In this document: piece by piece, positions 35,701-43,884 of the stretch
How positions within the stretch are numbered: the first letter of the stretch is position 1
How the letters are laid out: every line of letters begins with the position of its first letter
From: Heligmosomoides polygyrus polygyrus
Lineage: Eukaryota; Nematoda; Chromadorea; Rhabditida; Heligmosomidae
DNA length: 64,000 nucleotides
Assembly: GCA_947396885.1 (NCBI GenBank)
Contig: OX377202.1
Location: forward strand, 86,532,408-86,596,407
Direction: 5' to 3'
Made by a program: the position numbers and the translations under genes
Notes under the pieces: model-generated
The model's database searches: none
What the model saw: only the letters and a program-made list of their open reading frames with translations
Told to the model about the DNA's origin: nothing

Positions 35701-38700
35701 TGTCCTGTCTACTAGACATCGAAACAAACAAGACAGAAGCTGAGGGCGTTCTCTACATTAACAGCATAGGTTGAAGCAACGCACCTGGTGCGGATACTGC
35801 ATCCTCCATGTGATGTTATAGGTGCTACCAACTGCTAAACTCGTGTAGTGTGCTGAAATTGAAGGATAAATGGCAAATAACAACAATAATCAAATCCTTT
35901 TGGGACCAATAATCAAATTCTTTTTAAGTAAATGGCAAATAACAACAATAATCAAATCCTTTGCATTCTACGTCTACGGGATGTCGTGGAGGCAACTTGA
36001 ATGCGTATTTGGCGTATGTAATGACTTACAGTGGGCAACCGATTGTCACATTCGTGTTTTAAAGGAGGCTAGTCTGATACCAATTCAACGACCCCGGGGG
36101 AATGGAAGGCTTGGTTGGCCTGGGCGGGAACTCGAAGCAGGAACCTGACTCAGGGTGCATACTACAGCCAGCACCTCTTCCGACTGTACTACACGCGCCG
36201 TGAAAGTGAACCAGTGCAGTTCTATTTTAAGTTCTACATCCTGTGATTGTGATGTGCAGATTCCAGGACTACGGCTATTGTCGGTCGGTGAGGGCTAAGT
36301 AATCACTTAGTGGTCAGATGAAGAAGCATCGACTTCGAAAACAAAGTTTACTCGTTCTCGAGGTGTGTACAAAAAATGGATTATTTTCACTTTTAACGCC
36401 ATTGTGGGACAGAAGTTAGTGCTCCTACCCTCTGGCCCTCACTAAAATGAATCCCATTCACTTATTTCGTAAGTAATGAGGTTTGAACAATCCTTGGTAC
36501 TGGTCGTTGATGTGGCCTACATGCTGATAGGCTGTCGCAGCTAATGATTGCGCTCAGTTCCTCCAACTTTTGGTCTCGCTCTCATATTGCGGCGATGAAC
36601 AGAGTTTCATGGTGACTTTTCACTTTCGCACCGCTTCGAAAGGGAAAAGCTTTTTGCCGGCAGTAATGCAGACAGCGATTCGAATCGCCTATAACGAGCA
36701 CGAACTTCATCAATCATCTAATTAGATGTCACGGTTTCGGCAATGAAATTTTTCGAATGGGTTTTCCATCACTTCAAGCGCATAACCGTATCTCATCTCA
36801 CCGTTGGTGGCTGGTCGTAAATGTCAGTCCCTTCGTGGAGGAGAGGAACAAGGACACAAGGCGGTTGAAGAGAAAGAAAAAGAGAAATGGAGCGCTTGTA
36901 GTTCTTCTATAGAACATGCAGGATCTATCCTATCAGGGAGAGGGGGGGGGGGGTGGGGAGCGTTTTGCGTCTCCAACCCCTCCTTTGAATTTATCCCGGT
37001 GCCTTAGCTACCGACAAATGATAAGATGGCACTCACTGGAGAGCCAGAGAATGTGATGCCTTGTCGTAGGATGTTGGACGCAGCTGTCACCTTAGCACTC
37101 CTCCCTCCCGACTAGGATACACTCAACATTCAGACTGGTCGGAGAGAAACTGCTCGAAAAGTAAACTCAAGCTCTTCTGACTAGAAAGCTCTAAAGAAAT
37201 GTACGATCTTGGGCTAGTCCAGTGTATCGCCTCTGTAAAATGGATTATTTTCAATTTTTTATTGTAAATCCCAATGACTCGACTTCTTTAAGAAAACGGG
37301 TTCGAACAATCCTTGGTCCTGGTCGTTAATGTGGCCTGCATGGCAGCGGAAGGTGGCGACAATGCACCGCATCGAAGGGGCGCGATACTACGAGAGGCCG
37401 ATGCCCTGACTGGCTAGCTGTTTGGTCGGTCTTTCAATTGGCTGTGATTGGCTGGCGCGCTGTCAGCTTCCATTGTAGGCCACATTAACGACTGATGCCG
37501 AATCCCTTTTTTGGGGTCTAGAAGAATTTGGCCATCAACAGCAACTGGTATCGTCGGAAAATGTTGGAAAATGGAGCGCTTGTGATTGTGATTCCTTTAT
37601 AGAGCGGTCATCCTAGACTGTGGGGGAACTGCTGTGAAATCGAACTAACGACAGACACAGTGGGCTCTTCTGACTAGGAAATTGCAATTGAAAGAAATAT
37701 ACGCTTTCGGGCTAGCGGCAGTGTATTGTCTTCATAAAAATGGGTTATTTTCAATTTTGATGCTGTTGTAGAACAGGAGTTAAGTGCTCCCACCCGAACC
37801 CCTCACGAAACAAAATCCCATTCACTCGATTTCTTATAAAAAATTAGGTTCAAACAATCCCTGGTACTGGTCGTTGATGTGGCCTGCATGCGAGAGGGAC
37901 TGACAGTGACAATACGTTTTGTCAAAATAGACCTCGTTACCGAGAAGAACACGGAGAAAAACAATAGCTAACGGTGATCGTATAAGGATACTTGAACAGA
38001 TCCGGTCCATTTATCGAGTGATTTCCTTCTTCTGCCAACTGGTACTTCTTCGCAGCGTATGATTGTTATTATTTATCATTCCACAATTGTAGTCTTTTAT
38101 TTTGTTTGGTCGTTTCGGTTGTTTTTTAACTCATTTTCAATAGCTTTTCCTTCGTTTTCTTCTACTGTGTCCTTTTCTCTTGTTGGTGAGTCATGGAGCA
38201 CTCGAATTTAGCGTGTCTACACCGAACCAAAATGCATGTTACTATAAGGGGCCGGTGCACAACGGCTAGATTCACCAAGTAGTAGGTATAGGTAAAGATA
38301 CCGTAGGGGAATCGTACCCGCTACCAGCAATGGGTAGCGGGAACGATTCGAAACAAAAAAGGAACCAAAGATATGGTTAAATCTAGTCTCTCGCGAGAAC
38401 AGTTGATTTCACTGGAATGAGGAATTCTCGTGGGTGTGCAGATATATCCGCGACGATCGTCGAGTTTTCTCTACCCACTGATATACCCACAATGTGACGG
38501 ACAAGGTTTATCATGAATGCCTCGTAGGTACGCTCACTCCTTATACCACGCATATCCGCGGTATGAGCCTCGATAAATCCGGCCCTTATTGGCGGCTGTT
38601 TGATCAGTCCCTCAATTGGTTGTGATTGGCTGGCGCGCTCCAACCTTCCAGTGTAGGCCACATTAACGACTGACGCCGAATCCCTTATAGAAATTAGAAT

Positions 38701-38933
38701 TTCGGGATTCTAGGCGAAACTAGCCATCACCAGCAACTGCGTGTCATCGGCAAATGTTGTGAATCGTGCGAGCACTCACGTTGACGCGGTTTCGGCACAC
38801 CGCATGGTCCAGACGTCCTTGAGGTGTCCAGAAAATCCAACGCAGGAAATCGGGCGTCCGGGAACGTCAGCGCCACATGCGCCTCGTTCAGCACCGGAAG
38901 TGACAGTAGTAGCAGTGGGACCAGGTCCCTCAT
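14779..38933 (-). CDS. secreted His-domain/EGF/DOMON protein, probably GPI-anchored, 15 exons
   Basis: Not assigned to a named gene. Exons in order: 38933-38780, 37104-37037, 34605-34490, 33270-33134, 25053-24976, 24854-24735, 24438-24296, 24228-24105, 23837-23764, 22565-22438, 21575-21483, 20150-20065, 20007-19846, 17529-17437, 14963-14779. Phases match throughout, giving about 586 residues. Residues 1-18 are a signal peptide (LVPLLLLSLPVLNEA); the mature chain then starts HVALTFPDARF, with GPCGVPKP following. RQALEWGKSYRF and RSCADVNV close this domain near residue 158. Two Cys-rich EGF-like modules follow (about 159-224, with CLNGGKC), then DOMON at about 272-515 (VIMDYASSSWVSLGWRPEG, YARDASAGKR, GRTIVMFRRPIQ, YHGSKNRGVHPIDF). 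A Pro/Thr stalk and hydrophobic STILLLVLVTAFIVMY tail suggest a GPI anchor. The exon 2 acceptor, exon 10 donor and exon 11 are the least certain parts. Intron 4 (8 kb) carries a LINE. Confidence 0.82.
15384..16190 (-). pseudogene. mariner transposase, degenerate
   Basis: Two adjoining frames give a mariner-family transposase. The N-terminal part (16187-15890) has TQLAEDLECNHTTIAGHLR, the helix-turn-helix region, then a WMMHEL motif. The catalytic part (15792-15480) has VWWNCKGVFHWELL and the second catalytic Asp in FFIHDNARLH. A stop and frameshift separate the parts, and the third catalytic residue and the C-terminus are not recognisable. It sits in the last intron of the DOMON gene. Confidence 0.85.
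16736..16830 (+). pseudogene. LINE 3'-end fragment
   Basis: Short remnant of the arginine-rich C-terminus of the second LINE family (compare 52240-52335), recognisable from GAAGAGGATCCACTGGGC and the GGTCAACGGGACAAC end. Confidence 0.5.
16975..17180 (+). repeat. SINE-A copy, degenerate
   Basis: Recognised by GAGTCCCGCCCAAGCCAACC and the tail ATTCATTTATCCTTTCTCC. The head is strongly decayed. Confidence 0.6.
17190..17315 (+). pseudogene. LINE 3'-end fragment
   Basis: Encodes RSIFLERE-like residues, then the ending CGAGCGAGAAGAATCCAATG ... GGCACGCAACATGGAATGGC of the second LINE family, as at 52230-52300. Frames are broken. Confidence 0.55.
17661..18477 (-). mobile_element. internally deleted mariner element with both ends
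   Basis: The terminal inverted repeats are 22 bp with one mismatch: GATCGAAAAGTCTTGCAACA at 17661 and its inverse at 18456-18477. Between them, read on the minus strand, lie transposase remnants: the block containing ACFTGSWWIV or, in another frame, GMLYWELVDSKTT, then DVYLLHDNA, then FSYSPDLAPSDYHLFRALKQ. The last is the canonical mariner catalytic region with its final Asp. At 817 bp it is shorter than a full mariner (about 1.3 kb) and frameshifted. It lies in an intron of the DOMON gene. Confidence 0.85.
18900..19790. repeat. array of short GGTAGG/CTACCG-rich repeats
   Basis: Segments such as TACGGTAGGTACGAGTGACT, GGGGTGCTGATTACGAATC and GTCATAATCGCC recur several times at 18920-19110, 19350-19520 and in inverted orientation at 19130-19300 and 19660-19770. 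Copies are diverged and of mixed orientation. No open frame is shared by the copies. The array abuts the DOMON gene exon at 19846. Confidence 0.75.
21845..21960. repeat. AAGTGTCC-family end fragment
   Basis: Contains TTCGATTTGGAAGAGTTCGC and AAAAGTGTCCGATTCGACG, the right-hand end of the family. The rest of this neighbourhood (20640-21440) is AT-rich and GGGAGG-rich unique sequence with no gene. Confidence 0.6.
22831..23114. repeat. fold-back element with tRNA-like arms
   Basis: The left arm (22831-22945, minus orientation) and right arm (23020-23114) are close inverted copies. Each arm contains a block of about 74 bp with B-box-like GGGTTCGAGTCCCGCC, a five-pair T-arm (GCGGG/CCCGC) and, in the left arm, complementary ends GCGCCGG and CTGGCGC like an acceptor stem. 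The D and anticodon arms do not fold normally, so this is tRNA-like rather than a tRNA gene. It lies in an intron of the DOMON gene. Confidence 0.75.
23205..23510 (-). repeat. SINE-B copy
   Basis: Read on the minus strand it starts TTACCAGGGAATGCC and ends GCATTCTGTGATTTATCG. An A-box-like CTGCGCAGTGGTAGTGC and a B-box-like GGGTTCGGTCTCC lie near the 3' end. Two other copies are at 47405-47725 and 57908-58232. Confidence 0.7.
23662..23705. repeat. perfect 18-bp hairpin
   Basis: TTAAGCTTTGCGCCACGA at 23662-23679 is followed by an 8-base loop and its exact complement at 23688-23705. It lies 59 bp past exon 9 of the DOMON gene on that gene's strand, in the intron. Confidence 0.9.
25073..25357 (-). 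repeat. SINE-A copy
   Basis: Full-length copy in intron 4 of the DOMON gene. Tail GATAATGGAGAAATGACGGC, head complement at CACCTCCTCCGACTGCGCC. It is the source of both SINE pieces that flank the duplicate in eIF3d intron 9. Confidence 0.9.
26190..26345. repeat. TCGAA-rich simple-sequence tract
   Basis: Imperfect iteration of TCGAATAACTCGA-like words. Similar tracts occur at 22150-22380, 30640-30850 and 32200-32650. Confidence 0.6.
26698..29678 (+). mobile_element. full-length RTE-type LINE retrotransposon
   Basis: An insertion of about 2.98 kb, flanked by perfect 13-bp direct repeats AGTCAGCTCTTTG at 26685-26697 and 29679-29691. It has a short 5' leader (about 87 bp), one long coding region and a 3' end in (GAA)n at 29661-29678 instead of poly(A), typical of RTE elements. 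The exact target duplication marks a recent insertion. It lies in intron 4 of the DOMON gene, on the opposite strand. Confidence 0.93.
26785..29651 (+). pseudogene. LINE endonuclease/reverse transcriptase, one frameshift
   Basis: The product is an apurinic-like endonuclease plus reverse transcriptase. Translation from ATG 26785 gives the endonuclease start LVRLGTLNVGTLTGRSREVA and CLQETRWKG, then loses frame at 26971-26973, where one G appears to be missing. The second frame carries everything else to the stop at 29651: VKLYYNGEDTKMNGVGIAV, the endonuclease motifs SVYAPQT, IAGDMNGHVG, VDHILVRR and SQHRPLVADL, then RT motifs GKAAGPDGVP, NYRGIKLIS, LAFLDLEKAYDR, HQGSALSPFLF and the catalytic LYADDIALVA. 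The C-terminal region with RMLRWACGWTRRDRVRNEDV and WRQITRTADP follows. Apart from the one frameshift, about 950 residues are open, so inactivation may be very recent or an assembly error. Confidence 0.93.
31141..32186. mobile_element. 1.05-kb palindromic element with mariner-like ends
   Basis: The whole element is one inverted repeat: its left 480 bp match its right 480 bp in reverse with scattered changes, around a centre near 31650. Ends are TTAGGTTGTCCCATAAG and the inverse of TTAGATTGTCCCATAAG, flanked by TA at 31139-31140 and 32187-32188. The ends and TA target suggest mobilisation by a Tc1/mariner transposase. No transposase is encoded. Confidence 0.85.
32520..32650. repeat. tandem repeat, 41-bp unit, about three copies
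   Basis: The unit begins TCGATTTCGAGTAATGTTCG and continues AATAACGGTTTTCCTCGAAAG. Copies differ by a few bases. It continues a TTCGAA-rich tract that starts near 32200. Confidence 0.8.
32685..32933. repeat. fold-back MITE, arms of about 95 bp
   Basis: 32688-32790 and 32840-32932 are inverted copies sharing CTGACGTTTTGGCGTAACCG, CTTCTTCAGAG and GCTCGTCCAA. A related end occurs near 13911-13943. Confidence 0.8.
33309..33596 (+). repeat. SINE-A copy, best preserved head
   Basis: The head reads GGGCGCGTGTGGCGCAGTCGG with a typical tRNA A box; the B-box-like GGTTCGGATTTCC follows about 70 bp later. The tail is CGCCGTCCTTTATCCTTTATC. It lies in intron 3 of the DOMON gene. Confidence 0.9.
33801..34074 (-). 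repeat. SINE-A copy, inverted partner of 33309-33596
   Basis: Tail GATAAAGGACGGCGTTACTC at its low-coordinate end; the head complement ends GCGCTACAGGCGCCCC. With the preceding copy it forms an inverted pair 200 bp apart in one intron. Confidence 0.9.
34985..35690. repeat. AAGTGTCC-family dispersed repeat
   Basis: Begins CACGTCAAACTGAACACCTC and ends AAAAGGTGTCCGATATGAAC. The middle holds TTGACAGTGTAAATAC, shared with the copies at 41-42 kb and 61-63 kb. No gene is present. Confidence 0.65.
35960..36203 (-). repeat. SINE-A copy
   Basis: Starts inside the body at TTCTACGTCTACGGGATGTCG and runs to the head complement CCGACTGTACTACACGCGCC. The SINE tail is missing. Confidence 0.8.
37325..37493. 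repeat. MITE with GTCGTTAATGTGGCC ends
   Basis: Left end GTCGTTAATGTGGCCTGCATG and right end TGTAGGCCACATTAACGAC are inverted repeats. Family members or ends also appear at 36503-36530, 37870-38675, 48540-48640 and 58512-58672. Interiors share GATTGGCTGGCGCGCT. Confidence 0.7.
38220..38780. other. upstream part of intron 1 of the DOMON gene
   Basis: Holds one end of the GGCCACATTAACGAC MITE family (38590-38680) and otherwise unique sequence. The GTGAGT donor of exon 1 is at 38779-38774. Confidence 0.5.
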
Positions 38934-39480
38934 TGGCCCGTTCTGAAAGCACCTGAGGAGGAGATCACGAGAGCGTCGACATCAATAATTGCGAGCTATT
39001 GATGCGTATCGATTGCTTAGAAAATTGAACGAAAACATGTTCCTGTAAAGTAATGAAAACATGACGAAGTCTACAAAAATTGTTAAAATTTAAGAAAATG
39101 GCATAGTAGAAGCGGAAACTACTCATTAGGCGATGAATAGAAGCACTTTCTGACAGTTTTGAAACGGACAAAAATGGAGTATGGAAGGCCTGGTTTTAAA
39201 ATGTGAAAGGGTTCTTTTACATAAAAAATTGCTTTGCAGTTTGAGCTCAGAACGGATAAAGAACATGCATTTATCTAAAGAAGGACATTCTATTTCAAGA
39301 AATCTTCAGAACTAAACACTCTAGCACCCAGCAATAAGTTCAGAAAGATTTCTAGTTTATTATACTCTTAGATAATGTGCACTAATTTTGTCAGCTTGTC
39401 TGTCCGATCGTTTAGCGGACGGATTTCCTTCATCATCCACTTTTTATTTACCTTCATATTAGTTCATTATCTATTTATAG
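38934..39480. other. AT-rich region upstream of the DOMON gene
   Basis: Presumed promoter side of the minus-strand gene. No canonical element could be supported; a TTTCAG lies 9-14 bp upstream of the ATG (38942-38947, read on the minus strand) and could be a spliced-leader acceptor. Confidence 0.4.
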
Positions 39481-39489
39481 TTTTCTTAT

Positions 39490-39800
39490 AGCCCCGGTTT
39501 CTGCGCAGCTCCGAGCTACGTCGACGTTCGAAGGTTGGAGACGCTGCCGCATGGACAAGTCGCTGAAAATTAGGTGGGCCGGCCACGTAGTGCTCTTCGC
39601 AGACACCCGCTGGACGAGAGCCGTCACCGACTGGATTCTGTGGGATGTCATGAGAACACCAGAGCACTTATCGAGGCGTTGGTCGGACTTCTTCTTGAAA
39701 GCCCTGATCGAACGATATGACGCTCTTGGTATCCCTCGAGCGAGGAAGAACCATTGGAGGACTCTGGCACGCGATAATGACCAATGAAGACGCTACACGC
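39490..39800 (+). pseudogene. LINE 3'-end fragment (second LINE family)
   Basis: Parallel to 52010-52300: the shared DNA runs through CGAGCTACGTCGACGTTCGA, then AAAATTAGGTGGGCCGGCCA, then CACCCGCTGGACGAGAGCCG, to CTCGAGCGAGGAAGAA. The frame is broken. Confidence 0.75.
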
Positions 39801-40204
39801 GCCTGCCAGAGCAACTTGGACGATGTAGGTCATTTATTTGTAGCGTTCTCGCTCCAAACTGGTTGTCCTACAAGTCACGATAGGCACGTTTCCGACGTTT
39901 TCGTTTTCAGGTGTAGGTTTTTCTGTTCAAAATTGTTGCGGTTAGAGGAGATAGAAGATTTATTCATTAAAAATTTGAACAAAAAAACCCCACACTTACA
40001 GGGGTTTCAAAGAACAAATAACTTTTTACTTCGAGTTCACCATAGGAGAATATGAGGCGAAGGATGTGGCATTCGAGGAGATTGCGCCTTGCGTTCGCGC
40101 GGTATGTCATGATGTTGATTCGATTTATAGGGGAAACACTATTTGGAACTGGGCGAACTGCGTTTTTGCTGTTGTACAAAGTGCTTCTGATTATTAAAAT
40201 AGTA

Positions 40205-40482
40205 AACAAAGGAGGCGTTACACGCTACTCACTTTGGAGTACGCCACACATTCTACCTCTACATGACGTCGCGGAAGGCGATTTGAATGTGGGCTTGGCC
40301 ATACAATAACATGCTGTGGCCAACAGATGAACAAGCCTGCGCTTTACACTTCTCAGACAAGTCTGGTACCAATTCACCGACCCCGGAGGGATGGAAGGCG
40401 TGGTTGGGCTAGGTGGGAAATCAGAATTAAGAACCTGGTATCGGATGCACGCTCCAGCCCACTGCGCTACACTCGCCCTTTT
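40205..40482 (-). repeat. SINE-A copy
   Basis: Runs from GGAGGCGTTACACGCTACTC to the head complement near CCCACTGCGCTACACTCGCCC. Confidence 0.85.
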
Positions 40483-41047
40483 CTCATGATTAGTGGATCT
40501 ACATTTAAATTTAATGAACATTACTAAAATAAAGCGTCGTCTGTCACTGTGTCCGTGCGTCCACGCTAAATTCATGACGATTAGCTTGAAAGATCGTTAA
40601 ACCAATATGCTCAACCGCTACTGCAGATGGTGGACTCAAAGGCTCATAAGATGAAATGAAAAAAATGAAAATGAAATGAAATGAAAAAAATGAAACTGAA
40701 TAAATTGTTCTGCTGATAGCTGGAATATCAAAATATGCGGCAAGAAATCGCCGTAGGTCTTCTTCTAATGATTTCTGAAACACTAGCCAGACAAAGGTGT
40801 TTCGTGTCAAAGTACGACTGCATAAACTCACATAAATAAAAGGGAAGCGTATATAAGAAGGTATTCAGCGCATTTCGTTTTATTAGCATATTCGCTGGCC
40901 ATCCTGGCTCACTGCTCATTTTTTCCTTTGTTGCTCAAAATATAGAATACTGCCACACCAAGCGACGTGCAGCTATACGGCGAAGACTTAAGCCTAATGA
41001 AGAAAACAAAAAAAAAACTATACGCTTATTTTGCTTTTTTATTGGAC

Positions 41048-41230
41048 GCCTGGTAGTGGGAGGTGCTGGCAATCGCGTGCACCTGATCCCAAGTTCCTAG
41101 TTCGGATTCCCCCCCCCCCCAAGCCAACCAAACCTTCTTTCCTTCGGTTGTCAGTGAATTGGTGCCAGACTTGCCTGGGAAGGACACAGCGCTGACTTGT
41201 TCGTCGGCTGGCCACCGCATGTCGTTGTAT
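41048..41230 (+). repeat. SINE-A copy, 3'-truncated
   Basis: The head has GGTAGTGGGAGGTGCTGG and the B-box-like AGTTCGGATTCC, followed by a run of C. The body ends at GGCCACCGCATGTCGTTGTA. Confidence 0.8.
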
Positions 41231-41231
41231 A

Positions 41232-42175
41232 CACTTTATACGTCAAAACGGACACTTCTCGAATTAAATTAGACACTCTTTCAAGCTAGCCTAGGACTTT
41301 TCAAATTCAAGAGAACTCTTCCAAAGTGAAATGAACTTATTTTATGTTGAACAAGAAACTCTTCAAAAAGGCAGGAGTAATTTTTTGTTCAACGAAAAAT
41401 TTAGTACAACTTTCTTTGAAGTTCTAATTCATATACCCAATAAGTGAACACGCTGTATGAAATTTCATTTCATTATTAAGTTATGGCTTTATTTTATAGT
41501 AAAAATAATGGATTAAACTTCCAGGCATCCATTTTTTAGTATCTAGTTTTTGAAAGAGATTGCGACATGCCCTCTTCCAGAACGGCGCGTTTTTAACATG
41601 ATTGATGGCAGAATTTCTGTTTGCATAGAGTTTGCCACTCATAAACGATACAACAAAAACAACTGTAAAGAACGCAGAAATCCTCACTTCGATAGTTCAC
41701 GCAAGTATTATTTTCACTATCAATCAAATAAAAGTTGCTTTTTTGGGGTGCATGGTATAGTCTGATCTATTAATGCGCTATATGCTAGTTTTTTTTGCAG
41801 TGCTTCAAAAAATGTAAGTTATTATTTTTGCTCTAAATACAAAATTTTTATAAATTTATTACATTTATTTAGGCAGATAAACGAAAAAATTTTGAAGAAA
41901 GTGACACCAAATTTTCATCGAACAAAAAATTATTCCAACCATCTTATTGAGTATGTATTTTAATTTGTATAAATTAAAATTAAAAAGTTTTAAACAGGTT
42001 CGTTGCCACTACTTCATACAAACCCTCTGATGTAGCATCTCCCCGGTGGCTGCTAAACTATCTAAAAGTCATTTCGATTTGGAAGTGTTCGCTCTGATTT
42101 CAAAAGTCTTAAAGCTAGTTTAGAACAGTGTCTAAATTGACTTGAAAAGTGCCAAAGTCGACATGAAGATGGTAA
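41232..42175. repeat. AAGTGTCC-family dispersed repeat, long copy
   Basis: Left end TTATACGTCAAAACGGACAC, right end AAGTGCCAAAGTCGACATG in inverted sense. The arms share CTAGCCTAGGACTTTT-type words. No coding sequence. Confidence 0.65.
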
Positions 42176-42390
42176 ACTCACTAGTAAGGTTCTAACAACG
42201 TTTCTGATCCTATTGCTTCGTAGTAAAGTACTTAATTAAACTTAAATTTGGTGAACCACTAAGCAACTTGGTAGTTTTCCTCTTTACTAAGTTGATTTTT
42301 GTCACTTGTTTTGTTTGTTTCAGCTCTCAGAGGCCTTATTTTATATCCCTTTGCTTTGTTTTTCTTTTGCATGGTAAATCATGTACATTG

Positions 42391-42391
<1 letters not shown>

Positions 42392-42429
<38 letters not shown>

Positions 42430-42431
42430 AT
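42392..42431. repeat. (AAAT)n microsatellite
   Basis: About ten uninterrupted AAAT units. Confidence 0.95.
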
Positions 42432-43089
42432 TTGTCGGCAGTTTTGAATTTCTCACTGTATAATAGCCAGAGTTTGACGGCGCACTTGTGCATTTCTGAC
42501 GATGTTGTAGTATCACTAAGCCTATGGACAAACACAAGCTAGCTGCTCTGCTTCTGCAGCTCTCTGGCCTTCCTAGCGCTACAAAAGGGAATATTTGAAG
42601 ACCTTATTATGCTCCAACCGTGCTCTACCTTCTTTAAGATAAGGTGAGTAGTTTTGCTGTATGAAGCCATCCAGCCTCCTCCACCACTATGCTCAACATC
42701 GGCATGATCCCTGATGCCTCTTAGCACAGTCCTCTCCACTTCACTCTAGCGCCAGTGGACTGCAGGCACTTTCACTCCTCATCCTGAAACGGTCGACCGC
42801 AAAAATCGACATTTTAGACAGGTGCTCAGCGTCTGATCGACTCTGGTCGCACGACGAAAGGCTTTTTTGCTGAAACCGAGGATTACCACCGCTTCTGACG
42901 TTGCGCAGATTTTTTTCCACGCGGGACCGCTGCAGTAGTGTCGCCGCTACTTGTCTCCCCTTACAAGCTAGGAAAATTTAAATCTGACCATTGAGTATTC
43001 CTTCTCTTGTGTTTCTTAGTATTGTTCGTATTACACGAGACATTGAGTTGGCACACATAAGTATATTGAGAATAATAATAATAACAATA

Positions 43090-43300
43090 GTTCTAACCTT
43101 TTTGGAGTCTCTGGTTTAATAAGGAAGGAGATCGTTTCGATTTGGAAGATGCTCAGTTTGATCTTGCGTGTTTTGGGAAGAGAACGCGCCAGGAACACGT
43201 CAAGTTTGTTTAATTTGATTAACAGTGTAAATGCCGCTTCAGAATCGTCAAGCTTGCTGTCTAGAATGTCCAACATGACGTGGAAATGGTATAAATAGGT
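43090..43300. repeat. AAGTGTCC-family end fragment
   Basis: Contains CGATTTGGAAGATGCTCAG and GTCCAACATGACGTGGAAATG, a right-hand end of the family. Confidence 0.6.
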
Positions 43301-43401
43301 AAAGCGACGATGTAGGCAAAATATAGCGTTGTAGCGATTCTGAAATGAAAAGAAAGCCCTTGCCATTGCGGGTCAACTTACCACTCCTCAGTGCGCTTAA
43401 C

Positions 43402-43602
43402 ATGGACGAACCTACTACCAATGGAAGGGAAGGAGTTGTGTTGGAAGGGAAGCGAAAAAAGGAGGCCTACGACGTGCTACAGCTACAGATGAAGCGAGTG
43501 CTAGAAGCTCTAAGAAATCATAATTTTCACAAAGCCGAGCTTCAGGTGCTGGGAAACAGAGCTGAAGATCCGACAGTGTGGGCTTTCGGTCCATTAATGT
43601 GA
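43402..43602 (+). CDS. possible small coding exon, unidentified
   Basis: From ATG 43402 the frame runs 66 codons to a TGA at 43600-43602. The peptide is charged, with a helical centre (KRKKEAYDVLQLQMKRVLEA). It ends DPTVWAFGPLM. I do not recognise the family. Composition looks protein-like, but there is no splice partner and no second gene feature nearby, so it may be an orphan exon, a pseudogene piece or chance. Confidence 0.25.
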   Translation: MDEPTTNGREGVVLEGKRKKEAYDVLQLQMKRVLEALRNHNFHKAELQVLGNRAEDPTVWAFGPLM

Positions 43603-43884
43603 CGACACAAGAGACGCGCTTCACTGAGCAGAGTGCACTGTTCGCTGCAGTGAAATTATGGTTGGGGTTTTTTGCCAACTCGAACGACCTGTCTCCGTCA
43701 ACTTTCACACGTCTGTGGAAACAATGGACTGAAAGGTCGCCGAAGATCTCGATCTGCTGAGCGCATCTCTCACTGCTTTCACTCGTCCGTCGCGAAAATA
43801 ACGTCCGTCTAGCCTAGCCGTAGCCTCCTCGCAGTTGCTTCTAGGAAACTCAGTATAGCCGATGAAAACTCCTTCCTTGTGTAC

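Noticed and set aside
38741..38956. Plus-strand open frame opposite exon 1 of the DOMON gene
   Set aside because: It is antisense to a signal-peptide exon with a canonical GTGAGT donor and has no independent support.
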